From Juglans regia (taxonomy: Eukaryota; Streptophyta; Magnoliopsida; Fagales; Juglandaceae): a stretch of DNA of 64,000 nt. Shown piece by piece: positions 21,779-34,032 of this stretch. The stretch lies in the NCBI RefSeq assembly GCF_001411555.2, contig NC_049903.1:26982270-27046269 (forward strand), written 5' to 3'. The notes below the pieces were generated by a model that was not told the DNA's origin, searched no databases, and saw nothing but the letters and a program-made list of their open reading frames with translations. A program made the position numbers and the translations under genes. Within the stretch, counting starts at the first letter, position 1, and every line of letters begins with the position of its first letter.

Positions 21779-23560
21779 TATAACGCCCCGTACCTTGATA
21801 GGTTAGAGAGTTACTTCTTATCACTTAAAAATAACATCTCGCAATACAGATATAAACTCCAAAGTCTCAATAACACATAAAACTCTTTGTTTCAAATCAA
21901 AAACTCCAATATCATTAATCTAAGACACCACAACGTCTCAAAATAAACGTCAACCTTCAAAAATACCTAGTCAACAGAACAAAACAAACCCATTGAATAA
22001 AACTCTCCTATAATCAAATTGCCCTCTTAGCACTTAATCCATTACTCTCAAATAGTCTTGCCCATGCTCCATATCTTGATTCTCGGCTGAAACATCCAAA
22101 ACATTTAAAAATATTATGAAGATAAGGGGTGAGTTATTACCAACTCAATAAATAGGGAATATATACTAGTGTGTTAACATAAGCTAATAACAGAATGCAG
22201 AACAAAACATGTTAACAAAAATATTAGAGCGACAATTTAGAAATATACATATTCAAAAGTCCTTTGACATAGTATAACTGAAACATCACATCAGAATGTA
22301 ATTTCATGTTTAACCCATGTGGTAGGGTTATGCAAAGCTAGGCGGTCAGCCAAGCAGAATCAGAATGTGAAATCTTTCCCTTATTATACTTGGATCGGAG
22401 CCTTGAGTGTGCACACAGGAAAGACCACGCAGAAAACCACTTGTTTCCAAAGTGGTGCACCAGAAACAGAGAAGTTGGTATCAACCCAACAGAGACCATA
22501 GTTTTGCACCGGTGGTAAGGTCAGAACAGAACAAAAACAGAATATCATGCCCGAATTTTTCAGATGTCACATAATATCATAACAGAGTATTGACTAGATT
22601 CAGATCACAACAGATTCAGATCATCTTCATTTAATCATGCACAAATATTTATATTCGCTCACTTTATACAACTGAGAATAGAATGTCAAAAATAGCTCAT
22701 GTCTACACCAGTAATGACAAAAAATATTTTTCTCTTCTTATACGGATTTCATGAGTAATGCAAATAAATTGACCGAGATTTTTTTCAACTTTCTTTTCAT
22801 AAATATGCATGTTTTTTTTATAAATCAGCTTTAGTCCATTTCTTTTTATGCAAAGTCTAGTATAAGAGCCTCGCTTACCTGCACCTTTTTAAGTTCTCTG
22901 AATTCTCTCACAACAGTGCCAAGCGAAATATCAATCGTCACCTATAAATAGGCATGTAACTTGCATCAATTTTCAATCATGCATAACTCTCTAATTAAGA
23001 ATGTACTTTACAACTAAAAACCTGAAATGCCCCATATATCCTAAACCTAAAATTCTCTTTTCAACCTAGCCCACTATAAAACATTATAGTGGTGTTCTGC
23101 CAGTATTAAAATCAATCCAACTTAAAAATCTAACCCAACAAAAAACAGCCTGCTTAAGATATATATTTTTTTTATTTCTTTATGAAATCATATAACCCAA
23201 GCCACACTTAAAAATACACGCCTAACTTAATAATCTCTTAAAATAACATCCAACTCAAATACAAGCACAATTTAAATCAAGCCTAGACCAATTTAAAACA
23301 AAACAGCCCACTAAACAAAAGTGCATTAAAAATGGTTAAGGTCATGCTGGTATTAACATAAATTATGAAGGGGTAGAAATGGAATGGCTAACAATAAAAA
23401 GTAATGCAACCATGACAATGGGTGAACTTCATTCACTACAGAGGGTCGTGCGACAAACTCATCGAGAGAGGAGGAGAGGCGCCATGGGGCTGGTGGCTTG
23501 AGCCAAAAGTCACAGTGGCGCACTCAGCTTCCCACGTGCGTGGTACAGAAACTCTGGAGG

Positions 23561-23624
<64 letters not shown>

Positions 23625-23650
23625 TGTTGGGTGGTGTCGAACCATGATGC
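21779..23650 (-). repeat. LTR family F, inverted copy F3
   Basis: It starts TATAACGCCCCGTACC and matches the reverse complement of the end of the solo LTR at 41131-43625. Examples: ATAAACTCCAAAGTCTCAAT at 21851, ATATACTAGTGTGT with CATAAGCTA at about 22160, and CTCATGTCTACACCAGTAATGA at about 22698. The matching extends at least to about 22730. The outer end is unclear. No coding sequence. Confidence 0.7.
23565..23622. repeat. (GA)n microsatellite
   Basis: About 29 GA units. It creates a pair of low-complexity open frames (Arg-Glu on plus, Ser-Leu on minus) that are not genes. Confidence 0.95.
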
Positions 23651-25490
23651 AACAGAGCCAAAGGAGAGGAGGAGAGACGTCGATCGTGGGCTTATCGGAT
23701 GATGAAGGGGGATCTGAGTCCGAGGAGGGTCAGCTAACAGATGCAATGTTAAAAACAGTGGACTATTTCGAGAAGGTAGACAACAAAATCGGCCGGAATA
23801 GATGAGTATTCCTAGGATTTGGGCGATAAGCATTAGATTTGGGTGAGAAGCAGTACTCGTTGGATTTGGGAGAGGAACAACTTATTTCTCGGTTGGGCGA
23901 GAAGTCTTATTCATTGGTTGGGCAAGGAGAAGTGGCGATATCAGTATTTAAACCATAAATTTGGCTACAAGTGTAAGAATCGTGATATGACCCCAATCCG
24001 AAAAACTCTCTTTGGCGTGCACGTTGTGGTCACCAGGCTTTGCTTGGTGGCCCCTTGTCAACCCTAAAATAGCCATTTTTACTTCTGAATCGTCATTTTT
24101 AGTTAGCTCTTTCATTTTTGGTTTGTCTTATTTTATGGCAATGTTTATCTTTAGTAACGATTTTATTTCGGATTCTTCATCTAAATTTTAACCATAGTTA
24201 TCTTATTCCGTATTTTATTGTTTAGCCTTAATTACAATTTTACCATTTTTCGTTAGCTATTTAAGCTCGGTTTGTGGGCTTCAAAAGGATATTCAATTTA
24301 TTTTATGATAAAACCCTAATCTTAGAGTTTATCTTAGAGTTTCTCTCTGTTTGTGATTTTTCTCAATCTTGATCTTTAACTTCTATTGTTTAACTAGCAT
24401 CAGAATAATCTCCTATTCTACCCCAGCATCATTGGAGCGGCACGAGGTGACAGAGGGTGGCTGTTTGGTGGTTTCTTTGGCTGCCCAAGGACTCCAATGA
24501 GATGTGGTGGCCGACGGTGGGTAGAGCGAAACACTTATTGACCAGTTGGGGATGTGGGTGGTAGCTTCATTCATCGACAGTGGAGGTGCAACGGCTGGCT
24601 TTGTTCTTGTGGGTTTAAAACAGGGAAGTTTAGTTGGTTGTTTACGGTGGTGGGAGGGGGTTGTTTCTTGGTGGTAGTGGCCAGGTTGCATGGTTCATGT
24701 CGTAGACTGGTGGTGGCTTGAGGATGAGGAGTTGTATGGGGTGGTGGCTTACGGTGGGATTCTTGGTCTGGACATCTTGCGGCTCATGAAGACAGAGCAC
24801 GGGCATTCATTCTCTATTTACAGTGGAGAGAGAGAGAGAGAGCAATAGTGTAGTTGTGGATGGCAGTAGTAGTCCTAGGTTGGCTTCACCATGGCTGAGC
24901 ATATTGGGCGGCTGCGGAGGAGCTTTGGCAGTTCGTTGATTGGGCTTTTGTTTCTTGGAATAGGGCTTTTGATGATGTTGACGAATGTGCGGTGGTGGCT
25001 AGTTTGTTCCTAGGGCGTGGGCTTTGGCTGTGCCGTTCAGTGTTTGCCCTATGATTGTGATTGGCAACGTACATGATGGGGTTGATGTTCCTTGCGATAG
25101 ATCTAGGCTAGCATCTTGGGGAGGAGTTATTCTGGGACTTGTAGCAAAGGCAACCGATAGGTAATATGGGAGAGGTGCATAGTGGCAACCCTAGATTTGA
25201 TGAGGAATTTCTACTTGCATGAGAGGGATATATAAGTAGATGAAAATCCTAGAGAAGGAAAGTGGAGGAAGAAACGTGCATGGGACTTATATACAAGTTT
25301 GGATGTTGAGTAATCGGGCTTGGGCCTTTTCGTGGGCTTTTGGGGTTTAAAAGTGAGATGTTTCATTTTAACTAATCCAAAAATCTCCTAAGCTTCCCCA
25401 TATTTTTATGAGCCAAGTTCCCAATAATTTCCAATGGCCTATTCTCAAGTTCGAAATTAACCCAACTCATCCCATAAATTTTTTTATGGG
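23651..25490. other. No recognisable gene
   Basis: GC-richer plant sequence with short open frames lacking known domains. At about 24250-24400 there is GCTATTTAAGC followed by leader-like pyrimidine-rich sequence and TAGCATCAGAATAA, which weakly resembles an LTR promoter plus a degenerate primer site. That is too weak to call. Confidence 0.35.
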
Positions 25491-25499
25491 ACAATGACA

Positions 25500-26500
25500 T
25501 AGTATGAGCAGTAGGTGAGGAGCTTACAAGAGTGCTCGCCACTAGGCGTGCATTACAAGATACAATTGCTCTCCACTTGACAAGTAATGTGGAAAGGAAT
25601 ATTGCTCTCTTTGAGTGAACACCTTGGCGAGGAGCTTAAATAGAGACAAAGTACAAATAGTAGGCGAGCAATAGTGCACTCACCATGGGAAAAAAGGTGA
25701 TCGTCATTAGGCAAGCAATACTGAAGCAAAAGTGTTCATCCCCAAGCAAGTACGTTGAAAGAGAAAATGCTCACCCCTGAGCGAGCATCTCGGTGACAAC
25801 ATGAAAAGTGACAGAGTTCATACTAGGAGTGTAAATCGGTCTGGTCCGGTCTGGGGGATGATAGTCCATCATTTTTCTGGACGGGATCGTTAACTATCGG
25901 TCCATATTAGTCCGGGCCAATTTCAAATGGGAGCCCAATCATACAAAAAGTCCATTATTCTTAAAGTATACAAAAAAACCTGCAATGTTTATTTTCGGCT
26001 CATTATTATAAAAAAAGCCCACAATATTTATAATTTTGAATAATATAACTATTTAAGTTTATTTGCACATTTCTTACTTAAAAATAGTCTAAAAAAATTG
26101 TTCAAAATCATCAAAATTGATAATTATATATTACTTAATTGATATTAGGTAACTAATAATTATATATTTAACATTTTATATTATCAATAATCATAGGTTA
26201 GATACAAATTACATAATTTATTTATATATAACTATTATATAAAATAATATATATAATTTATAAAAAATATTTAAAAATATATATTTGTACTTCGGTCGGT
26301 CTGGGTTGAAAAATGCCCACTTTAGAATAAGACTGAAACCCATTCGGTCTCACAAATAGAGGATCGAAACTGACCGAATAAATTTTTGGCCTGATCCGGT
26401 CGATTTTCCCGGTCATGTCCGAAAATTTTACACTCCTAATTCGTACCGGAAGCGAGCTCCACAAGAGTGAAGTGTACGTATCCAAGCGAGTCACATGGAA
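25500..26500. repeat. Degenerate GCTCGCC/GGCGAGC repeat tract, split by a hAT element
   Basis: The words GTGCTCGCC, GGCGAGGAGC, GGCGAGCAA, GAGCGAGCAT and AAGCGAGCTCC recur about every 40-80 bp between 25500 and 25800 and again after 26446. They appear to be parts of one tract interrupted by the element at 25824-26438. No coding function is apparent. Confidence 0.45.
25824..26438. mobile_element. Non-autonomous hAT-type element (copy 1)
   Basis: The ends are TAGGAGTGTAAATCGG and its inverted counterpart TTTTACACTCCTA. They are flanked by GTTCATAC (25816-25823) and ATTCGTAC (26439-26446), an 8-bp TSD with two transition differences. Both subterminal parts carry GGTCTGGTCCGGTCTGG-like and CGGTC words; the middle is AT-rich. 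No transposase is encoded. The 8-bp duplication suggests the hAT superfamily. Confidence 0.75.
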
Positions 26501-27478
26501 AGTGAATTTCTCACACCACGGGGACAAAGTTTGCAGGTGAAAAGGCTCAGCGGAGGGATGCAAAGATGGCAGAGGAGAAGAGAGGAAGTTATGATTCAAC
26601 GGAGCGCAGTAACCAATCTTTGGACTTCGGAGATACAAGTCAACGAGCTGCGACACTCTTTTCTTTTCAAAGCACGATTCCCTCGTCTGTCTGTCTGTAA
26701 ATAGTGAAAAAGACGTCCTCAATTCAACAGCTCAAACTCCATCCCACACAGACAGACAGGCACTCCCCTTTCTAGTAAAGGAAAATGATTTAAACAAAAC
26801 ATTTTTATAATATATTTTACAATAATTAATAAAAATAATCATATTTTATAAAAATATCTGTATCTTATAATATTATTATGAAATATATTGTGAAAGTGTG
26901 TTGAAATATATTTCCAATTTCATCATCCTCTTGACATGGAGTCTGACCAAAAGTTTAACGACATGTTTGGAAGTGAACTCATCTTATTTTAAAATTTTTT
27001 ATTATTTTTATTCTTTAAACATCACTCAAATAGTAAATATTTTTTAATTTTTAATTTTTAATTTTTTCATCTAATCATAATTTAATTATTAAAACTTTTT
27101 TAAATTCTTAAAAATAATAATAATTTTTTTAAAAATTTTAAAATAAAAATAATATTAAAAAATTAAATTCAAATTTATTTTTTTTATTATTTTATTATTT
27201 TTTTATATCAAAATCCTATCAAATATTTTACTTAAACTATTTTACTAGAATACTCATACTACTATTTACAAAAATTGGCGTTTCATTTCATCTCGTTACC
27301 AACTTACCCACATGTCCTGACTACTGATTCTTTCATTTTAATTTTCTTAAAGAAGTGTTCTAGTTTATGTCGTTTTCTCATATATATGACGCTAAAATAT
27401 GGAAACTTTGCAAACACGTAAAAGTTGGGATGGACAAAAACAAGAACGGTTTATAAGATTAGAAGAAAACTACACTTT
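26447..27478. other. Intergenic region upstream of CNGC copy 2
   Basis: No gene seen. 26780-27290 is very AT-rich and ends with TTTCATTTCATCTCG, resembling the AT-rich element family also seen at 50651-50848. CATATATATGA at 27379-27389 could be a TATA box for the channel gene about 90 bp downstream. Confidence 0.4.
27379..27389 (+). promoter_or_regulatory. Possible TATA box for CNGC copy 2
   Basis: CATATATATGA lies about 100 bp before the pyrimidine-rich (CTT)n stretch that looks like a 5' leader. There is no other support. Confidence 0.25.
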
Positions 27479-27479
27479 T

Positions 27480-28085
27480 TGAAGTGTGCCTTCTAATCCA
27501 ATATGCCCTCACCTGTCTTCTTCTTCTTCTTCTTCTTCTTCTTCTTTATACAATGGGGGAGGGGGTTTCGAACCCATGTTCTCCATTTGGAGAGGGACCG
27601 TATTTTCTTCGTACCGTGATCGTAAGTTTTCACTTCTTGCTCTTGAATTGCTCTGTGGATCTTGTGTTCTGTGCTTCCTTCATTCTTGTCTTTACTGTTT
27701 TCTCTAATTGGTCACCACCCTCTGCACTTAGTGAGTTTTTCTTAACTTTTGTTTGACTGAATTCAACACTGTAAATGTCTCTGAGTTTCTATTTTATTAT
27801 TTTATTATTTTGTGCCACTTAAATAATGTGATGAAACTGCCATGTTTACATGTATTTCTAAATGAAACAAGATATTCCTTTTAGCTTCTGCAAAAAGTTG
27901 TTACACTTTCCTTTAGCATGATTCTTAACCAGACTACATATTCATGGAAGAAGTTGAGTTCTCTAATCTATGTTTTTGACTTTTGTTGTGATTAAGAATT
28001 TGATAAATGCCGTGCTTTGGTATGTATACAGGGCAGATGAATCCCACTGATTAAAGGCACATTTCTTATATGTTTCTCAAATACC
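27480..28085 (+). other. 5' leader of CNGC copy 2 with leader intron
   Basis: A (CTT)n run at 27515-27546 is typical of plant 5' leaders. GATC followed by GTAAGT at 27622 and an acceptor TATACAG at 28031 would define a 410-bp leader intron. The second leader exon leads to ATG at 28086 in the context ATACCATGGC. Confidence 0.5.
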
Positions 28086-31000
28086 ATGGCTTTGCTGGGT
28101 AGATCAAGATCTGATGTAAGGTTTGTCTACTAAATCCTCTAACACGAGTCATGACATTCAATGCATTTACTGTTCATCTGTAGAGAATTAGCCATCAAAA
28201 TGTGGAGAATTCTCCTCATAATTCTTTAACAATTTTTTACTGAAACATTCTTACTTCCCTGAATTTTCACAGTACACGATCTTCTAGAAACTGCAAATCT
28301 CCACACCGCCCAAAAATAGTCTTTCGACGATAATCAATATGATCAATGGTAAACGGAAACCTGATTTGAGCCTGATGGGGACTATGAAAGACTCAACAGG
28401 CAAGCCCTTTGGTGGAAGAGTGCTCTCAAGAGTCTTCTCTGAGGATTATGATGTGGTAGAGAAGATGGTACTGGATCCAAGAGGAACTTTTGTGGATAGA
28501 TGGAACAAAATTTTTTTACTTGCTTGCTTGATTTCGCTTTTTGTCGACCCCTTATTTGTTTACCTACCAGTGGCTGGTCAAGAGGCGTGCATTGATGTTA
28601 GTGTATCCCTTGAAGTGACCCTCACAGTCATACGGTCCCTGGTTGATGCATTTTACATTGTTCAGATTGTTGTTCGGTTTCGAACTGCATATGTTGCTCC
28701 GTCCTCTCGAGTCTTTGGGAGAGGAGAGCTTGTTATTGACCCTTCAAAGATTGCTTCAAGATATCTTCATAAAGACTTTTGGCTTCACCTTATTGCCTCC
28801 ATACCCCTTCCGCAGGTATGTAGGCAGTTATAGATAAATTTTATGTTTGGTAGATACTCCTCTTATCAATGTAAATGAAATATTTTAATTCAGGTTCACC
28901 TTCCTGTTTAGTTTGAGTAGAGTTTAAATCTTTGCTGCTTCATAAATTAATTGCTTCAACTTCTCTTAGTTTTTTGCAGACCATGCTTACGATCCGCTTC
29001 ATTGCCTGATATAGAAAGAGAGCATACAGAACTTTAAATTTATAGAAGTTACTTCAACCCAAACCTGTTATCATTCAGGAGTCTGAGAATTCATTTCCTC
29101 TTCTATTTAGATAAAGGCCCCCGAGAGTGGGGATTGGATAATAGGCTATTCTAGTCTATGAAACGGAAATTATGTGTCCATTTCTGATTCGATTGTATAG
29201 GTTTTTGAGAATTTATTGTCTCTCCTTCCATTTTCCAAGTTAACCTTAAGATGCCACCATCAGAGAATGCTTTCTAGATTTGAACTCTCCGACATGAACT
29301 TGAATTATTTACATTCATATTATGGCAGGTGTTGATTTGGGCTGTAATCCCAAGCATAAGAGATTCAGAAATGATCCCTTCAAGTGTTTTTCTTCGTTTC
29401 CTCATCATTTTCCAGTACCTTCTGAGGCTATCTCTTATCTTTCCCCTCTCATATCAAATTGTCAAGGCCAATGGGGTTGTGATGGAAACAGCATGGGCTG
29501 GAGCAGCATATAATTTGATGCTCTATATGTTGGCAAGTCATGTAAGTTACATGTATAAATCTCTATCTGGACAGAAACCTGTCATCCAAATATCTCCTGG
29601 ACATACTGAAAATGTTTTAGCAATTCTCCTTTATCTGAAAGATCATCCTTCGAAATCCCTACTCTGGTTTACGTTTCTTACTTTGGGATTTTTTACAAGC
29701 TTGATTGTCTGTTATATGAGAAGCAATCAGAACTAACTTGTAATTCTTTGTTTCCTCTCTCTCTTTCTGGCTCTTTGGTTGTAGTTGCTATTGATTTTTT
29801 CAAGCACTCGGTAATTTGATTCCACTTCTTATTATTGTTTTTGAAAAGGTTTTAGGATCTTGTTGGTACCTCCTATCCCTTCAACGACAACATGAATGTT
29901 GGAAGAAAGTCTGTAGTCTTCTACAAGAAGATTGCAAAAAGTGGTTTTTCTATTGCCGTGCAGTGAATGAAACTAGTAGAAATGCCTGGTTTAAGACAAG
30001 CAACATCTCAATTCTATGTGGTGCAAGTACTGACTTCTTTCAGTTTGGTATCTATTCCGATGCATTGACTGTTGGAGTTACAGCGACGAGTTTTCTAAAC
30101 AAGTACTACTACTGTCTTTGGTGGGGCCTGAGAAATCTAAGGTAAGCCTGGACTACATTACAGTGTGAGATAAGAAAACTAATCCATGATGTGAATCGTT
30201 ATCATTTGTAGGCACTACTATCCTTCTAAATGGATCTATCACAAAAAAGAACATAAAAAAATGGAACCATCACGACAAAGAATCTGTGCCAATCGAGATA
30301 ATAGAATTCTCAGAATAATCTTATTTTTGAAGTTTTTAGGGTTAATTGAAATTTTTTAACTAATAGATTCATCTAAGAAGCAATTAGAAACAAGATAAAT
30401 TCAAATATATATGCCATGCCATGCAATGTGGAATGCAGGTAAATGTGTGTATATATATATATGTCAAGTCTCTCAGAAAATGAATTTTACACTCCCTTTT
30501 TTAATTGTCTAACCAATTTTGTATCAAACATTGCAGCTCTTTGGGACAGAATCTCTTCACCAGCACATATATTGGAGAGATTAATTTTGCTGTTATCATT
30601 GCGATACTTGGATTGGTGCTTTTTGCTCTGCTTATAGGTAACATGCAGGTACGTGTAGATGGTAGAGGACTTTCTGCTGGCCCTAGAAAATCATCTCTAG
30701 AATAAGCTTTGAGATGTTTGTGTTAGGCCTCATAAAAGTTTGATAACTAGATACAGTTCTATGTTTCTGTGGGCGGTCCATACGAGTTCCTAGAAGATGC
30801 TCTATTCATATCATTTCAAGTTTTCTGCTGAGTGACTATAGCATAAGCTTTTTCAACCATAATCTATTTAAAACTTCCATTAAGCTGTTGGACTCAAGTT
30901 TCTGGAAATCATTCTTTATGGTTGTTAGGATTCATGTCCTCCCATGTAGTTATTCAGGCATGTTCTATTTCCAAAATTCTGAAATTCTGCTGTACCTTTT

Positions 31001-32288
31001 ATCTACTCAACAGATGTACCTCCAATCCACCATGGTAAGACTGGAAGAGTGGATGCGTCACAGGCAACTACCACAAGATTTGAAGCAGCATGTGCGAAGG
31101 TATGAACAATACAAATGGGTTGCAACTCGTGGAGTTGATGGGGAAGCTGTTCTTAAAGGCCTTCCAATGGATCTTAGGCGAGATATTAAACGCCACCTCT
31201 GTCTTGATCTAGTTCGACAAGTAGGTTTTCATTTCTTCTCTTATTTCTATGAATGAATCAATTTTGTGAGCTTCCCAATTAGTTCCTTGATTGCAATTCT
31301 CTTTTCTCAAGCACTTTCTAGTAATTTGTTAATGTGTGGACTGGAAAAAAATATTCTAGTTTTCTTGTCAGAGTATAGTGCATGCCTTCCGATTCACTTC
31401 AACTCCTTGGACGTCTTTCTTGCTTCAGATAGTACCTAAATACCATATCTTCACAATTGCCGTGAAGGGATCCCTTTTACTCTTCCTTTTCTGTTTTATG
31501 ATCAAATGGGTCACTGTAAACTCATAATACTGAACAAAATAACCATTAGATCTAGTTCTGATTCTGAACTTCTTATAAATGTAAAACAGGTACCACTCTT
31601 TGATCAGATGGATGATAGGATGCTAGATGCCATATGTGAAAGGCTGAAACCTTACCTATGCACTCCTGGAACTTGCCTAGTTCATGAGGGTGATCCCGTC
31701 ATTGAGATGCTTTTCATTGTCCGAGGTCGCTTAAATTCTTACACCACCAATGGTGGCCGCACAGGGTTCTTCAACTCATGCTGCATTGGCGCAGGCGATT
31801 TTTGTGGTGAGGAATTGCTAACCTGGGCCCTGGACCCTCATCCAAATGTTGTGCTTCCCTCGTCTACACGAACTGTGGAAGCTATCACTGAAGTTGAAGC
31901 TTTCGCTCTCATTTCTGAGGATTTGAAGTTTGTAGCAGCCCGATTCCGAAGGTTACACAGCAAGCAACTCAGGCACACATTTAGGTTCCACTCTCACCAA
32001 TGGAGAACATGGGCTGCCTGCTTTATTCAGGCAGCTTGGTTTCGATATAAAAGACAGAAAGAAGGAGCTGAGCTCAAGAAAAGGGAGATTCTAAAGACCT
32101 CTGTGCCCAAATCTGCGGTGGAAGAGAGTGCACCATTGCCCCCACACTGCTCAGGGTTTACCATATATGCTGAAAAATCGGCAGCAAGCACTAGGAGAGG
32201 TGGAAGCATGCGGTGTGCCTCAGAATTTGACATTCTAAGCTCATTACAGAAGCCGGTTGAACCCGACTTTTCCATTGAAGATAGGTAA
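28086..32288 (+). CDS. CNGC15: Cyclic nucleotide-gated channel, CNGC15-like, copy 2
   Basis: Paralogue of copy 1. Exons: a short first exon from ATG 28086 (MALLGRSRSD), then about 28288-28815, 29329-29541, 29849-30141, 30537-30648, 31014-31220 and 31590-32288. From Met at 28339 onward the product is 666 residues; the family usually has about 690-720. Seen: LSRVFSEDY, S1 (FLLACLISLFVDPLFVYLP), APSSRVFGRGELVID, pore SLGQNL, binding cassette GDFCGEELLTWALDP, IQ motif FIQAAWFRYKR and tail LQKPVEPDF. Oddities: exon 31014-31220 lacks 30 bp (RSRRTDAEEW) of the C-linker compared with copy 1 and the family, and the first-exon junction does not give an open frame with the strongest acceptor (28272). 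It may therefore be impaired or mis-modelled at the 5' end. Confidence 0.9.
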
Positions 32289-33228
32289 AGAAAAACCCTC
32301 CTACATCAGTAAGCACTGGTAAGGGTGTAAATGTATTTAGATATGTTGCATAATATCTTACCATTCTGCAGGTTAGAGAACTTACAATTTTGGCGAAGCC
32401 TCAATAGTAAATAAAGTCTTTCCATTGATTATTTTTGTGTAAACTTTGTCTTTAGGCATTGTTTGATCATTTTTCTTCTTTTCCTTATTTTGGGAGAATA
32501 GAAAACGTAGCCAACAGCCTTAGTGTGGGAACATCTTTTCTTCTCCCCTAATTGTTTGAAATATATACTTTTTGAGGCTTTGATGATAGACATGGAAGCC
32601 GAGTGTTATGAGGTCCTTGTGAGAGACTTCACGCTCATTTAGGTTTAAGGGTTAGATTTGCAAGGATTGGCCAGGAATATATATATATATATATATAAAT
32701 ATTTATATATTCCCATTCATTTAGCTACATATAGATCTTGGCCCAAGCTAGAAGTTCATTAGTTGCCAAATTCCATGTATGCTCCAGGACAAAGCTTACA
32801 GCTGCAATTAAGGTATTAAGATTACACATCCATGAATGTAAAACAGTCTGCAATAATATCCAAGATTTGATTTTGATCAGTCATGTGATTGTAAAATGTA
32901 AAACAAGCAATTGACGAAGAAAAGAATTTTTCACTCTATTTCTGAATCTACATCGACATATATACACCACACCAGTCATGATCTTGAGTCCCTTTAACTG
33001 GCAACCGAAGTTCCTAATGAGCTGTATGGTTGATCATTACATGCATGTGTTTCCCGGGTTGTTTCAACTCGTGGATCTGCCACTCTAGCCCCCCCATCCC
33101 CACACTGCGCAAGCTGATGGGTGGAGTAACCTGATACTTGTCCTTGAAAAGCTGAACCAAGCAATACTCCCCATTTTGTCGCGAATAAAATGGTAATTCT
33201 CCTAAAATATAGGATTGGAAGCCAATAT
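32289..33228 (+). other. 3' flank of CNGC copy 2
   Basis: Homologous to 3629-4203 except for an extra stretch at about 32460-32735, which includes an (AT)n run at about 32678-32697. Homology with copy 1 ends at about 33046. No gene. Confidence 0.75.
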
Positions 33229-33541
33229 TGAAGAAATACTTATTTCTCTCCATAAAAGGCCTAATAAGAAGAGTGAGGTAACTTCTTATAAAGTCCAGGA
33301 TGAGTTTGATCCTAAGCCGTGTGAGACTTCTCAATACGCCCCCTCACGTGTGGGGCGGTATTTCCGGTACCATCATTGTGGGTAGGTCGCAGGAGCCCAT
33401 CATCAGTCATAGATAAACCTGTCTCTGATACCATGAAGAAATACTTATTTCTCCCCATAAAAGGCCTAATAGGAAAAGTGAGGTAACTCCTTATAAAGTC
33501 CATGATGAGTTTGTTCCTAAACCGTGTGGGACTTCTCAACA
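33229..33541 (-). mobile_element. TRIM retrotransposon
   Basis: Two 108-bp direct repeats, 33229-33336 and 33434-33541, both TGAAGAAATACTTATTTCTC at the start and ending CTTCTCAATA or CTTCTCAACA. The interior is only 97 bp and ends with GTCTCTGATACCA (33421-33433), complement of the initiator-tRNA primer site, so the element is on the minus strand. AATAT stands on both sides (33224-33228 and 33542-33546). No coding capacity. This is the standard terminal-repeat-in-miniature structure, moved by proteins from other elements. Confidence 0.93.
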
Positions 33542-33546
33542 AATAT

Positions 33547-34027
33547 CAATGCACTTCTATTTCACACCACAGAATGAAAGGATAGGAACATGAGACGTGT
33601 AATGTAATTCATAATGTAGTATTCGGATCCAATAAAGTTTAACAGGGGTGATTACCATAGTCCGTTTCTTTGCCCGTTAGGACACTACGCGATTAACAAG
33701 AAAAATACAAAATCTAGTGATGGATTTTTGATTATTTGGATGCCTCCTAAATTAGCATCAATAGGCATGAAGGGAAATTGAAACTTTGGTATAAAGCAAT
33801 CCAAGATCAACAGCCCTTCAAGATACCCTATGTTATTGCAGTTTTTGTCCCCTTAACAAAGTATTGGAATTCTCTTGTCTTCTTCACCTGTAATATGGTT
33901 AATCCAGCTTGTTGGGCCAGCTAAAATCACTCTGAAGAGCAAGTTAGTCCTCTTGAAAGCTTAAGAGAAGAGAACAATAAATTACTCTTAAGAAAAAATC
34001 ATCAACCTTTCGCATGGGGTCTGGTGG
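33547..34027. other. Intergenic, no gene seen
   Basis: Unremarkable sequence between the TRIM element and gypsy E. No open frame with family resemblance. Confidence 0.5.
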
Positions 34028-34032
34028 TATTT

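Noticed and set aside
23422..23805. Open frames with long Arg-Glu or Ser-Leu runs at the (GA)n tract
   Set aside because: They are translations of a microsatellite in several frames; the flanking residues match no family.
24250..24420. Possible LTR promoter with degenerate primer site (TAGCATCAGAATAA)
   Set aside because: Too many mismatches to a primer site and no paired LTR found.
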